64,000 bases of DNA from Lepas anatifera (lineage: Eukaryota; Arthropoda; Thecostraca; Lepadidae): contig JAOTON010000980.1 in the NCBI GenBank assembly GCA_034440635.1, forward strand, positions 124,001 to 188,000, written 5' to 3'. Numbering within the stretch: position 1 is the stretch's first letter; the number at the start of each line of letters is the position of its first letter. This document shows, one piece after another, positions 1 through 10,639 of the stretch. A program made the translations under genes and the position numbers. The notes under the pieces are model-generated. The model ran no database searches, was not told the DNA's origin, and saw only the letters and a program-made list of their open reading frames with translations.

Positions 1-3000
1 ATATTTTTCCAGATTAGAGGGCAAATTAAAGGTACCTATTTCGATTATTAGAAGTAATTATGAAAACAAATAATTAAAACACTCCGCCGCAGTGCATGTT
101 TTTAGAGTGTATATTAATCAGCCTAATCAGAGTAAACTGACTTCAAACGCTCGATGAGAATAAACTGGGTCGCTTTTTTAATCGGTGTTTCTTTTCAGGA
201 GCAATGTAATATTGAACGCAGGTTCATTTTGCACGTTGCAAAGATTTTCTACGCCAGGAATTTTACATTTTAATCTGTTTTTACTCCCTCACTTCCAGTT
301 TACACTGTTCCAGTTTAGCTGACAATCTTTTTACTCCAGTGGTATAATAATTTTTCCTCAAAACACATGCATTTTTGCATTACATTGGTGTAAAATGGGT
401 TGTGCAATAATGCTGGAAAGAGGAGTTGATTTTGGCACCGTAAAAATAATCCTAAAATGGCGTACTTTTTGGTAGTTGATATTTTCATCACCCACGGGAA
501 GGGGTTTTATTATTCCTGTTTCATGGCATTTTACGCTTCTGAATCTAAGAGTATCGGGTTTAAAATATTCACGGAAAGAAGAGTGGATTTTGGCACCGTA
601 GAAAAAATCTAATTTCTGGCGTACTTTTCAGTGTATAGTGAGATTACTGCACTCATTCTTTTCTGTAAAGTTGATAGGTTGTTACTTGGCCTTTCTCATC
701 GATTCATTGATGTTGAAAATTGGGATAAATCATATATTTGGCCACACCCCTTCGTCAGAATCATCAAACTGGCTCCCGATAAATATTTCCAACAGGGAAA
801 GAGTTAGACACGCCATATGACCCTGACAGATGGTGTGTCGATAAGCCCCAAAAATTATTGACTAGTTTTTGCACGACATTCCCAAGAGGATTTTGACAGC
901 AACATCCACACATCATAGTAGGTATGTGTGCACGTAAAAGCTTGTCTCAATTTGGACTATAAACCACTTGCGTTCGATATTTTAGGAATCTACTTACCTT
1001 GCCACACTCATTAAGAAAAATAAGAAAATAGTTTATCGGTCAAATATCTCCATTTTTCTTTTTGCCGTGTTTGGCCGCACGATTTCTCCTGTTGGTACTG
1101 TCTTGGAATCTGGCCTTTTTGGCCCTTTTTCTAGTAGGTGGCATCTAGGCTATTTTTGGTTTGTCTCTTGTATAAATATGACTTCTTTTGGCCTTCTCTG
1201 CTCTTGAAAAGATGTTCCGACACCAAAAAAAGAACAGCAGAAAAACTAGTATGGTGGTGAGAGGGAGGGACAGAACTTTGTAAAAAATACGATCCAAAAA
1301 ATGACGGCCACCAAACACCGGACGCGAGGCATGCGATACTATAGGCGCCCTTTGGGTGAAAAGTTGGCGGCAAAGTGCATCCTCTGAGGCTCCACCCTCC
1401 CCCAATTATCAAAATCCTAGATCAATCACTGTTCGAGAGCAAAAAATCACAGTTGGAAAAACATGAAAAATGTTAAATGTTAGCGGGGAGTGGTGTGACC
1501 AAGGCCTTTAAATGTAAAGGCAGGACACTCCGCTCTCAAAAAATGGTAACCTCTTTTTTAGAGATTTTTACGTTTGAGACGTCAACGATTGCTCTCGAGG
1601 TGGAGCCGCCCATTCATTCCATGTGCTACGGGTCATGGACTGTTTGTACGGTTTCAAGATGCATCTGGCGAGGGGTAGACCCAGAATTAATTACCTCACG
1701 TCCACAAAAAACAGTATTATTGCCTTAACATGCAACCTATCTGCTGAGCCCCGTCATCTACAATACAGAGCGGCAATGCGTTGCTAGGCATCTCTAGGCG
1801 ATTGCTGACGTCATCGTCATGGTGAATGCCAGATTTGATGTTGCCATTTTTGGCATATGCTAAAAAACCGGAGCGCAACCCCCTGGGTATGACCAAGATA
1901 ATTGATGATGCTAAAACATTTTCTGGTTCTGCGGATAAAATCATTTGATGGCCACGCGGAATTGGGAGGGCACTCCTGGCTTCCTATTAAAGGGGTAGTG
2001 TACTAAAAAAAAAATACTGCGTCAAGTCAATATCAAACCGTCAACAATTAGTTTTAAACGGTGATACAGGTAGCTTTTCTGGTCGTTTTAGCCTAAAATC
2101 TGGGTTTTGTGGTATTTATTTGGCCACTTTGTGAAAAATAACCCCTTTTTGAACGTTTTTATAACTCCGTTTGGCCTTTCTCCGCCGAAATAACTGGCAG
2201 CCCTGGGCAGCATCTATAATCTTTAGAAGATGGAAGAACACAAAAATTGGGAAACATTTTTTAACATTGACGCCTCTAAGTTTTATTCCCCCTCCCCGAC
2301 CCCCGCCTCCAAATGAGGTCTTGATCCCCTAAAGACACTATAATTGCCAGCACAAGAAATGCCCCCATGCACTGATTTTTCCTTAAAAAATGCCCTGGTT
2401 GTCAGCGCTCAGAGCTCGTTCGTGCATTAGGCGGGACACAGTGTAGTCAAAGCGCGTCAGACTGGTTACTGGTGTGCCGGTGTGAAGTGCTTAGCCCATT
2501 TATTATTTTCGTGTTGGTAGCATGCGTGAAATTTATAGTGAGATCGTTGCATTACTTTTTCTGTATCGTTGATAGGGGAGACCGGGGTCAACTGTAACGA
2601 TTCTTCCTTTTCTGCTTCAGGAAGGGCAATACTTTGTGCCATAAAACTTTTAATAATATTTTCAGCAGCCTTGAAATTTGGCTATCTGGCAGATGTAGCA
2701 CTATACCAAAATAAAATCGTTGATTGGTTTTTGCTTGGCTAGTACATAACTTGGCTAGAACATAACTACATAACCTGGCTTTGAAATACTTACTTCAAAT
2801 GTTACATTTGACCCCACCAAGGGTCAGTTGTGACACCCCGGGGTTCAATTGTAATATAGTAAGGCCATGCGTCTGGTTCTTTTCGATCGCGATGCATGTC
2901 TCGTTAGGGTTGTTCAAAAATACTTTTTGTTTTACTTTTCAGACTCGAGCTCGAACAGAGAAACTGACACGGTGTGAACTGTGAAGCGATTCCAGGTATA

Positions 3001-3167
3001 ATCTACGTATGTGCAGAAGGGAGAGCCTGGCTTTTGCTTGTGTTTGAACATTTTAGGTAGGTAAAATATTGAGCATAAAACAACACTGTAGCATGTTGTT
3101 GGATTCTATAATGATTTTTAATACTATCAACGACGCTTTCCAAGCTATTTTTAGTGTTTGAAAATAT
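1..3167. other. Unassigned AT-rich intergenic DNA
   Basis: No reading frame here resembles a known protein and the longest open frames are under 100 codons. Two local duplications are visible. One is annotated separately (418-632). In the other, the stretch around 635-680 (TATAGTGAGAT, then TTTTCTGTAAAGTTGATAGG) recurs in diverged form around 2535-2577, which suggests an old dispersed repeat present twice. Around 2580-2840 there are several GGGGTCAA and GGGTCAGTTGTGACA-like words, again repeat-like. I see no other structure. Confidence 0.5.
418..632 (+). repeat. Diverged direct repeat, about 160 bp apart
   Basis: Two copies of a roughly 55-bp segment occur at about 418-472 and 577-632. Both contain GATTTTGGCACCGTA and end with TGGCGTACTTTT, with A-rich, partly different DNA in between. 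This is seen directly. The mechanism (tandem duplication or two insertions of one repeat) is not resolved. Confidence 0.6.
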
Positions 3168-3253
3168 CGGGATCTCGGGATTCAGAAATATATAATCCCG
3201 GGATTCGGGATTAATACAATCCCGGGATCCCGGGATCCCGATCCCGGGATTAT
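3168..3253. repeat. Palindromic GGGATCCC-rich repeat cluster
   Basis: The stretch is made almost entirely of the words TCGGGATT, AATCCCGGGATT and CCCGGGATCCCGGGATCC, which are self-complementary and can fold back many ways. It lies directly upstream of the retained 12 bases of the Gypsy-A 5' LTR. It may therefore belong to an element that replaced or truncated that LTR. No coding capacity. Confidence 0.65.
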
Positions 3254-3273
3254 CAGCCCTACTGTCTGTGACA

Positions 3274-3291
3274 TGGTGGCAGCGGTGGGAT
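3274..3291 (+). promoter_or_regulatory. Primer-binding site, tRNA-Leu type
   Basis: The 18-mer TGGTGGCAGCGGTGGGAT is the reverse complement of the 3' end, including CCA, of animal leucine tRNAs whose acceptor side reads ATCCCACCGCTGCCA. It directly follows TGTGACA, the last bases of the 5' LTR remnant. In reverse transcription this site anneals the primer tRNA for minus-strand synthesis. Its perfect match contrasts with the decay of the coding region. Confidence 0.88.
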
Positions 3292-3297
3292 AGAAGA

Positions 3298-4260
3298 ATG
3301 CCTGGCACACCGGTCGGTGTTAAGTTGCAGACAGCTGCCGTACAGCAGGCTGGCGAACTCGGTGCAACACCGCTTTTGAAGATTGCAGTGTCCGATTTCC
3401 CATTCTACGATGGATCCAGCTCACCGGAGGACTTCATTGTGAAGTGCCGTCGTTTGGCTCGGCTGGGTGGCATCGCGGGTGACAACCTGGCTCCCATCAT
3501 CGCGGCACGCTGTACCGGCCGAGCTTTGGCTGCCGTGAACGAGCAAGAAGAGCGCCAAGGCGGGGTGACCGTCGCTGAGATAGCCCAGCTGCTCACGGAT
3601 CGCTTCTCTTCGCGGCCCACTCCAGATCAGGCGGCTATCCAGCTGTCTCGGCTGGTGAAGGGAGGACTAACAGCCCAGGAATATGGCCAGAAGGTGCGTC
3701 TCCTTGTAAGACAGGCCTGTCTTGAATTATTCACCAGTGATGGACACGTGAAAAAGGTGAGCCTGACGGCCTATAACGCGGCCCTCTTTAGACATTTTCT
3801 GGTAGGTCTGAATGCGCAGGAAACGAAACTCTTGTCTCGGCTAAAAGTCACGACTTTTGAAGAGGGTATCAATGAGCTCGTCAGAGAGGAATCTTTGTTG
3901 GACGACTCTGCGGGGCCATCTTTGGAGCAACCCTGGAGACATGACGCCCACGGCGCCGGGGGCGTACGTTGGGCCTCGCCTATCCGCCGTGATGCGTCCC
4001 CTCGCCGATTCAGCGGCGGACACACCCGAGGTCGGCGGACATCACCGGCTCGAGCGAACACACCACCGAGATTTCCGCGTGCCGGCTCCCCGCCCACTCG
4101 GACGCCGGAGCCAATCACCGATCGCCGGGTGCGGGCCCGGCCGCGACCGGGGCAGCAGACGGGGTCGGCGGGCGCAGCGACCGAGAAGCAACGGACGAAG
4201 CGCGCAGTGGCGGTGACAGGCTGCCCCGTTGCTGGTCATGCAGAGGCTGGGGGCATTTGA
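3298..4260 (+). pseudogene. gag: Gypsy-A gag (nucleocapsid precursor)
   Basis: The frame opens at ATG 3298, just after the primer-binding site, and runs about 320 codons. The N-terminal half has a typical retrotransposon gag look (a FPFYDG..SPEDF segment, then a helical domain). The C-terminal part is Arg/Pro/Ser-rich and basic, as in nucleocapsid. A zinc knuckle is visible one frame away at 4230-4275: Cys-x2-Cys-x4-His is intact, but the fourth ligand is Gly instead of Cys. Both the frameshift before the knuckle and the lost ligand suggest an inactive protein. Gag would normally assemble cytoplasmic particles and bind the element RNA. Confidence 0.8.
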
Positions 4261-5316
4261 AACGACAGGGCCCAAATGGCTGGTCGGCGGGCAGGCTATA
4301 AAATCCCTCCCAATCGTACAGTGTCGGATTAATGGTTTCCAGGTAAGAGACTGTCTGGTGGATTCTGGAAGCCAAATGACGCTCATCGATTCTAAGGTGT
4401 TGGGTACAATCGCTCCGAATATCGAGCTGGGAGAGCCTGTTCGCCTGATATCAGCATCAGGACATAATGTATAACAGTGGTTGACAGATATTAACACTTA
4501 AACCAACACAGCAGGCAGATGAACGCGTTTCGACAAAAATTGTCTTCTTCAGCATCTATGGTAGGAGGGATGATCATCCTAGGAGGGATCATCCCTCCTA
4601 CCATAGATGCTGAAGAAGACAATTTTTGTCGAAACGCGTCCATCTGCCTGCTGTGTTGGTTGAAGTGTTAATATCAGGACATAAATTGAACACCGTGGGA
4701 ACTTGTTGTCTGAATATTGAAATGTGCGGGTCTTCGTCATGCGAGTGGACTTGTTCTGTTGTTGAGAATTTATCTTATGATCTCATTTTGGGTTTTGATT
4801 ACCTTCAAGCGAGCAATGCGGTAATTGATTGTTCCCCTTCTGAGACGAATTCCAGAATAAAGATCAGAATATGTAAGCCACTTTCAGTGCCAACCCAATC
4901 TGCGATGTGTTTACATGTCAAAATCGACCAATTGTTGGATTGCGACAGTGAATATTTGTTGATAGGTCAATGTTCTGATCACATTGAAATTCAAGATGCA
5001 GTTTTCAAGCCATTTTCAGACCGTGAAATTCCTTTATATATACGCAATAGGACTGATAAATTAGTTACTTTCCACAGACGGAGTGTCGTTGGTTTTGTAG
5101 AGCCTTTCACAGTTAGGGACAACGGCCAATCTCTGAATCTCGATAATCACTCTATAAACATGACCACCGTCAACTCAGTCTCGGCAGAAAGGGGCGGGGA
5201 CGCCAAGCAGTCAGAGTGTCGGCCGAGTCCGGCCGTCGGCAGTCACGCGGTGTCGGCGGATGACAGCCGTTTCTTAGGCGCTACGGCAGAGGAGGTTCTC
5301 TCGCACTTTTCGGTAG
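4229..5316 (+). pseudogene. Gypsy-A protease and linker, split by a MITE
   Basis: The frame 4229-4474 contains CLVDSGSQMTLID, the catalytic Asp-Ser-Gly triad of a retropepsin-type aspartic protease, followed by a hydrophobic strand. The frame stops at 4472 close to a 181-bp palindromic insertion. Past the insertion it resumes with LNIEMC...LSYDLILGFDYL, where the hydrophobic-GFDYL motif is the usual end of retroelement proteases (compare ILGLDLL in Gypsy-B). About 200 further residues lead into the reverse transcriptase. The protease would cleave the Gag-Pol polyprotein; this copy cannot be made intact. Confidence 0.8.
4491..4671. mobile_element. Palindromic MITE with TA target duplication
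   Basis: The insert is an almost perfect inverted repeat over its whole 181 bp. It begins TTAACACTT and ends AAGTGTTAA, and both arms contain GCATCTATGGTAGGAGGGAT-type sequence in opposite orientation around a centre near 4575-4580. It is flanked by TA on both sides (4489-4490 and 4672-4673), the duplication expected of Tc1/mariner-type transposition. It has no coding capacity and interrupts the Gypsy-A protease. The Tc1/mariner assignment rests only on the TA duplication; the termini could belong to another TA-targeting family. Confidence 0.85.
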
Positions 5317-6342
5317 GTGACAGGATCGCATCGGGAGAAGTTGGCATCACTGTTACAGTCGTATCCTGATGTATTTTCGACAGGTTACGCGGATGTAGGT
5401 TCATACAACGGGGAAGCAGTTGATTTGGAATTGGAGCAAGGTACAAAGCCACAGTTTGCACGCCCATATCCAGTCCCATGGGCTCGAGAGCCTCAGCTTA
5501 AGGCCCTGTTAGATGAACTACGGGACTGCGGTATTATTGAAGAAGGGCCCCCATCCGACTGGAATTCCCCAATCTTGCTTCTTCCGAAATCCAGCCATCG
5601 TGACGGCGTTGCTCGTGAATTTCGTCTTGTGCAGGATTTGCGGAGTGTGAATAAGTGCGTTCTTGACAAGAAGTTTGTTTTTCCATCCATTGATGATTTT
5701 TTGTTTTCTCTGCACGGATGGAAGGTTGCCAGTTCTTTGGACGTCAAACACGCTTTCTGGAATTTGCACCTCACACCGGAATCTAGCAATATTTGTGCAT
5801 TCCATGCCCTTGGCAAAAATTGGTACCCAAAACGCATGGTCATGGGTTGCAAGCAGTCGAGCTGGTTTTTGAATAAGGTTATGTACAAAGTACTAGGTGA
5901 TTTAAAAGGAGTTCACATATACTGTGATGACATTTTGCTCGTGAGTGATAGTCTTGACACGCATTACAAGCTGCTTCAGACGGTGTTGGGTAGACTGAGG
6001 GAAGCAGGATTTAAGCTATCTCCCCAAAAATGCAGCTTTGGTGTTTCGCGGTTAAATTACCTGGGTCATGAAATAACACCTGACGGGATTTCCATTTCAC
6101 CAGAACGCATTCAGTGCATACAAGATCTGCAGCCGCCACGTAACATCAAAGAGGCGAAGAAATGGTACGGCTTTCTCTCATGGTTCAGAGAATTCATTCC
6201 GTATTTTGCAGCGACTGCTGCACCTCTGGCAGATCTGTCCAACTCACCGACGTTTTACTGGAACGAAGGACTTGACATTGCTTTTCACGCTTCGAGAGGC
6301 TTTGATATCCAGCCCCGTGTTGGCTTATCCGAGACAATGTGA
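5317..6342 (+). pseudogene. pol: Gypsy-A reverse transcriptase domain
   Basis: The frame has the ordered motifs of a Ty3/gypsy RT. These are an N-terminal SYPDVFS segment, DCGIIEEGPPSDWNSPILLLPK, FRLVQDLRSVNK, SSLDVKHAFWNLHL, the catalytic box YCDD at 5920-5931, then KLSPQKCSFG and YLGHEIT, and the connection RNIKEAKKWYGFLSWFREFIP. Both catalytic Asp residues are present. The frame is open from before 5317 to about 6280, where a frameshift moves the RNase H into another frame. The domain would copy element RNA into DNA. Cys as second residue of the YxDD box is unusual for the group. Confidence 0.9.
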
Positions 6343-6840
6343 TAGGTTCATTGTCTATTCGGACAGTAGCATCTCTGGATCCGGACAAATTTTGGCACAA
6401 GTTCAAGGCAATGAGGAGAAAATCATTGCGTACAGCAGTAGTAAATATAACAAGCAGCAGAGGAAATGGTCCATTTACGAGTTATAGGTATATAGTTTCA
6501 TCCAAGGACTAAGACGTTTCTACAAATATTTGGCTGGAGCCGAGTTTACTTGGCGATGCGATTGTAAAAGTGCTCTAAAAGTACTGTCCAACCAGGATGA
6601 TCTCAATCCACGTTTCGCACGATGGAGGTCATTTGTCGGGCAGTTCTGTTTCGTTGTTGAACATAAGCGAGCATCGGAGATGGAACACGTTGATTTTCTG
6701 TCTCCACTGTGCGAGAACAGCTCTGAGGTGGATAAGGAAACGCTGGTGGAAACTGAACCCAGCAACTGGAGCGTGGAGGAAGTATCTGCTAAATGCAGAG
6801 TTCCACCAGCGACACAAGTCGCTGACTCAAGGGGCCAGCA
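6206..6840 (+). pseudogene. pol: Gypsy-A RNase H domain
   Basis: Recognisable RNase H strands are RFIVYSDSSISGSGQILAQ, IIAYSSSKYNKQQRKWSIYEL and, after an in-frame TAG at 6485-6487, GLRRFYKYLAGAEFTWRCDCKSALKVL. Next comes ARWRSFVGQFCFVVEHKRASEMEHVDFLSP, the standard tether that ends the domain in Ty3/gypsy elements. Both parts are in the same frame, so the stop is a single nonsense mutation. The frame differs from the RT frame, placing a frameshift near 6260-6300. The domain would degrade the RNA strand of the hybrid. Confidence 0.85.
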
Positions 6841-7029
6841 TGACCCACTGCCCGTGGCCGGAGACAGGTCACGTGTTCATTCGGAGACGCGGGGCGGAGA
6901 GCCGGTGGGAGGAATCGTCCCAACGGCAAGCAGTGCCTCTGCCAGATGTGTTGATTCTGGGACCCAGAGAGGGGAGCCTGTGGGAGGAATTTTCCAAAAG
7001 GAAAGTCGAGTAGAGCCATATGTTTTGGT

Positions 7030-7400
7030 TGGAAGGTCCGCGGATGCCTCGGTCACAGAGGCCAGCCCGGGTGAACAGCTGCCGGACGCAGGAGTCGAAC
7101 AATCACAATCGGCCACAATGGTTGAAACAATCACAATGGTTGAAAGGTCCGCGGATGCCTGTCACAGAGGCCAGCCGTGAACAGCTGCCGGACGCAGGAG
7201 TCGAACAATAATGGCCACAATGGTTGAAACAATCACAATGGTTGAAGGTCCGCGGATGCCTGGCCACAGAGGCCAGCCCGGTGAACAGCTGCCGGACGCA
7301 GGAGTCGAACAATCACAATCGGCCACAATGGTTGAAACAATCACAATGGTTGAAAGGTCCGCGGATGCCTCGGCCACAGAGGTCAGCCCGGATGATCGGC
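7030..7400 (+). repeat. Tandem repeat in the Gypsy-A pol linker
   Basis: The block beginning GGTCCGCGGATGCC starts near 7035, 7147, 7247 and 7356, a spacing of about 100-112 bp. Each unit holds CAGCTGCCGGACGCAGGAGT and a pair of ACAATGGTTGAA words. The repeat lies between RNase H and integrase and stays largely open in one frame, encoding a Pro/Thr/Glu-rich linker. Unit lengths differ by indels that break the frame in places. A related GAGAGCCGGTGGGAGGAAT duplication sits just upstream at about 6895-6990. Confidence 0.8.
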
Positions 7401-7439
7401 CACCGGACGCCGGAATCCGACAACCAAAATCGGCCAAGG

Positions 7440-8999
7440 AGCATTTTACTGGTGCTGTAGAGGCAAATTCTGTTGTCGCTGATGTTCTCGGTGACTGCAA
7501 CATTGAGAATTCCTCTTTGATTTGGTATCAAAAGCACGATAGATTCTGCCGTGCATTGGTTTTTACGATTCAGAAAGAGAAGTGGCCAAAATACTGTCCA
7601 ACGTCATTAAAGCGTGAAGACCCCAAGAACTTTCTTTTAGTGAACGGAATTCTATGCCACCGTGTTTCTGATAGCGGGACAACTTAAGTCGTTTGGCCGG
7701 TTGCCAAACGCTTTGAGATGTTGCATAGGTATCACGACACTGCCACGGGGCACATTGCGGCTGGCTGAAGCTGTATGAGTCACTGTCTCAGCTCATTTGG
7801 TATGTCGGTCTTCGGAAAGATTGCCAAAATTACGTAGCCAGCTGTGTTCGTTGCAGCGAAAAAAGGATGAACGTGGGTCACCATCTCCTCTTTGCTTCCA
7901 CAGCCACCCACAAGTATTTGTATTTGTATTTATTCAGTATATATGAGCAACAGGATTATCCCACTTACAGCTCAAGTCAATGGATAAAACAATACGTGAA
8001 TATTTACAAGAGATGATGAACTGATAGTCACATATACAGTTACAACCGCAGAAACATTAAATTCAAATAAACATGTAAATATTAAAAGAAAAACATGATG
8101 CTATAAAACAGTGAAATCCTAAAACCATGGGTTCACTAAAACGGATAAGTCCAGGCGAAGTGCTCGTTATTGATGTAGTTCACATGCCGAATAGTCAGTC
8201 CTCTGGAAAAACACTAGTTCTGACGTGTATCGATAAATTCACAGGTTTTTTGACACACTACCCTTTGCAATCTGGTTAAGCAGACAATATCGTGGATGCT
8301 TTGTCGACCCAGTTTTTTACTTTTGGTCCGCCCTGTAAAATTGAAACCGACGCAGGTACGAACATGAAGAGTCAAAAAGTGGCTTCACTTTGCCGTTTCT
8401 GGGATGTAGAGATACGGAGTGCAGTGGGCTATCTCCATGAAGCTATTGGAAAAGTAGAAAGGCGTCACCTTGACATCAAGCGTCGTTTGCGCACACTTTC
8501 GGACCAGTTCGGAGCAGACTGGGAATCCCACTTGCCGGCAGTGATATTTTCACTGAACAATGAAGTGTCTAGCTCTCACGGGTATTCGCCATATTTTCTG
8601 TTTTTTCTCCGGCACGTCAACTCACCAGTGAGCCGTTTAATTGTACAACCAATGTCTATGTACTCAGACGACTATGTTCAAGAAAAGCTACGACTTCTAT
8701 CTTGGACATAAAAACGTGCAAATGAAAAACTGTTATCGGCGCAAAGGGAACAAAAGGCACAGTATGATCGTAGGCAGAGCGCTAGGGAGCCAAACATTAA
8801 GCCTGGTGACCAAATCAGAGTTAGAAATTTCAGTTATCCGCGAGGCATTTCTCGGAAGATGGCTTCGCCGTGGTCTCCGGTGTTCATCGTTGTGAGGTGG
8901 CTCAGCAGGCGCCATTTAGAATACATGAATCCCAGAACTGGTAGGGTGTATTCTACACACGTAAAGTACGTTAAATCAGTTGTAGAAAGAGACGTTTAG
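7440..8999 (+). pseudogene. pol: Gypsy-A integrase
   Basis: The N-terminal zinc-binding module reads HRYHDTATGH...CVRC (HHCC type) at about 7724-7850, with one frameshift inside. The catalytic core has Asp in VIDVVHM (8172-8174), Asp in ETDAGTNM, and Glu in AIGKVERRHLDIKRRL, the DDE triad. The C-terminal part reads AQREQKAQYDRRQ...KPGDQIRVRNF and ends at TAG 8997. Single in-frame stops occur at 7685, 8277 and 8709, and an AT-rich insertion separates the zinc module from the core. The family inserts element DNA into the chromosome; this copy is inactive. Confidence 0.88.
7912..8125. other. AT-rich insertion inside Gypsy-A integrase
   Basis: Between the HHCC module and the DDE core, integrase-like coding sequence stops at about 7912 and resumes at about 8125. 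The intervening stretch starts with a TATTTGTATTTGTATTTATT-type sequence, is AT-rich and non-coding, and has no homologous counterpart in normal integrases. It is probably a short retroposon or MITE, but I could not identify terminal repeats or a clear target duplication. Confidence 0.5.
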
Positions 9000-9150
9000 G
9001 ACAGGTGTGATGAGGCGTGGTGTTTTGTTGCGTTGTATGGAGCGTGTGTCATGTGAGCGTGGAGCGTGGCCAACGCATATGCCTCTCCAATTATCGTATA
9101 TGTAAAGCTGAAAACGCTGAACATGTAAGGTGTTATTGTTGATTTCAAAG

Positions 9151-9273
9151 GTCAGAGGGGACAGTGTAAGGTGTTGACCTGTGCGCGCCCCTGCCGTGGG
9201 GTGTGGACCGAGCGCTCGCTTCTGACAAATACAGTCTGGTCTTGGCCGTCCGTGTGTGTGGCTGTCTGTGACA
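9151..9273 (+). repeat. Gypsy-A polypurine tract and 3' LTR
   Basis: GGTCAGAGGGGACAG (about 9150-9164) is a purine-rich tract of the kind that primes plus-strand synthesis. It is followed by TGTAAGG..., proposed as the LTR start at 9165. The LTR ends at CTGTCTGTGACA (9262-9273), the same 12 bases that precede the primer-binding site at 3274. An LTR of about 109 bp beginning TG and ending CA is short but plausible. The start is inferred because the 5' LTR is not complete enough for comparison. Confidence 0.6.
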
Positions 9274-9403
9274 CGGCTCACGGCTCTCACGGCTCCTCTC
9301 CTCATAAAAAGGTCACACAAACACTTCCAAAATCCAATGATAATGATGTGTGGACTCAATTGAATCACATCAGTGTTAATTCTAAGTCAGAGCTGAGGGC
9401 TAT

Positions 9404-9538
9404 CCATAAATTACGTAACATGTGTTCGTATAATTTTAACCCCCTCCCTTATGGTAATGTTTTCTTACGCCCTGTTGTAACGTCTGACAAAACGGTTGCT
9501 GACTTCCCACCCCCTGTTGTTCCTTAGGTACTTTATGG
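9404..9538. mobile_element. Short MITE-like repeat (CCATAAATTACGTAA type)
   Basis: The segment begins CCATAAATTACGTAA and ends GTACTTTATGG, imperfect inverted ends about 135 bp apart with no coding capacity. A related end, CCGTAAATTACGTAACGC, occurs at about 16150, so this is a dispersed repeat. The superfamily is unassigned. Confidence 0.45.
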
Positions 9539-10625
9539 ACGGTCTCTTGTTTAGGAGATCATCTTTTGATCCTGTCCTAGGTCAGGGCCTATAACTTGGG
9601 AAACTACTTCCAATACATTACAAAAGCTTTGGTTTATGTCGAACTAATGTGGTCAGGAAGGGTCTGGACGGGATTGAGATCGTACACGTGTATTGTCGAT
9701 TGCAACACAAACTATCCTATAATCAGAAACACCTCGATCACAGTGAGAACAACTCCGCACATGATCGAGGGGTAGAACGCTACCCCTTCTCCGAGCACCA
9801 GAAAAATGTTCCACAATAAGTACTTGGGTAAACACATGGAGCTGCGCGCCTCAGGGTTCGGTGGGTGAGTGAGTCAGTGAGCCCCTTTCCGTGACCGCTA
9901 CGAGGCGGAGGATCCCTAAGATACGCCAAGGTGGTCTCAAATGCGGGCACCCGGCCCATGTGTCATGTGTATGTGCATGCGTGTGTACGCGCGGAGAATG
10001 ACCCACCGACGCAAGGCGGGCCAAGAACATAACATTTGGTCACGAAAGTGGCCAAAAAGGGAAGCAGAAAATGGACGCGGATCCTACCACTGACTAGCTG
10101 CTCTAGCACAAATAGCGTAGCCAATCCACAGCCGTGCTTGAACTGCCATTTGGCTAGCTTTGGTCCACCCCAGGTGACGGTGGTGCGAGCTGCAACCGCT
10201 TTCTCATTTAGAGAAATCAAGACATTTGCCCAATAGCAGTCTGCCCTCGAAAAAAATACTGGGCCCGCCTCTGCGAGAGCACCTGCTACTGCGACGCGTC
10301 TGACCTTGCCCGCGGCGGTTGTTGGTCACCTGAAGGGTCGTAAAGCGTGGAGTGCGCAGCGTACTACGGTTTACAACCAACGTGTCACGTGGGCAATCTT
10401 TGTAACGAGATGAATGAACGAATGACCTGGCATCTGTTGTTTGGGAAACAGGGTTTTAGTTCTGATGGGTCATGTCATGTGGCGCATGTGTCGAGGGTAA
10501 CGCACCCTTAAGGACTCGGCTCCATGCTAGCACTGCGACTTGGAGAGCCTGGCGCAGCCTATACGCCCCAGAATGCGGTGCCGCTGTACCGTAAGGGTAT
10601 ACGGTGCCGCTGTACCGTAAGGGTG
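9539..10625. other. No recognisable feature
   Basis: I see no coding signal, RNA gene or clear repeat. The only local duplication is GGTGCCGCTGTACCGTAAGG, which appears twice in tandem at about 10577-10622 and leads into the following minisatellite. Confidence 0.4.
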
Positions 10626-10639
10626 GCAATAGATGGAGA

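Larger units (their letters stand above)
3262..9273 (+). mobile_element. Ty3/gypsy LTR retrotransposon, degenerate (Gypsy-A)
   Basis: The domain order gag, protease, reverse transcriptase, RNase H, integrase identifies Ty3/gypsy. The internal region starts with a tRNA-Leu primer-binding site (3274-3291) and ends with a purine-rich tract before a 3' LTR at about 9165-9273. Only the last 12 bases of the 5' LTR (CTGTCTGTGACA, 3262-3273) remain, matching the 3' LTR end at 9262-9273. The coding region has frameshifts around 4200-4260, 6260-6300 and 7750, in-frame stops at 6485, 7685, 8277 and 8709, and two insertions (4491-4671 and about 7912-8125). The element is old and immobile. The clade within Ty3/gypsy is not certain; its polymerase box is YCDD rather than the commoner YVDD or YIDD. 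Confidence 0.93.
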
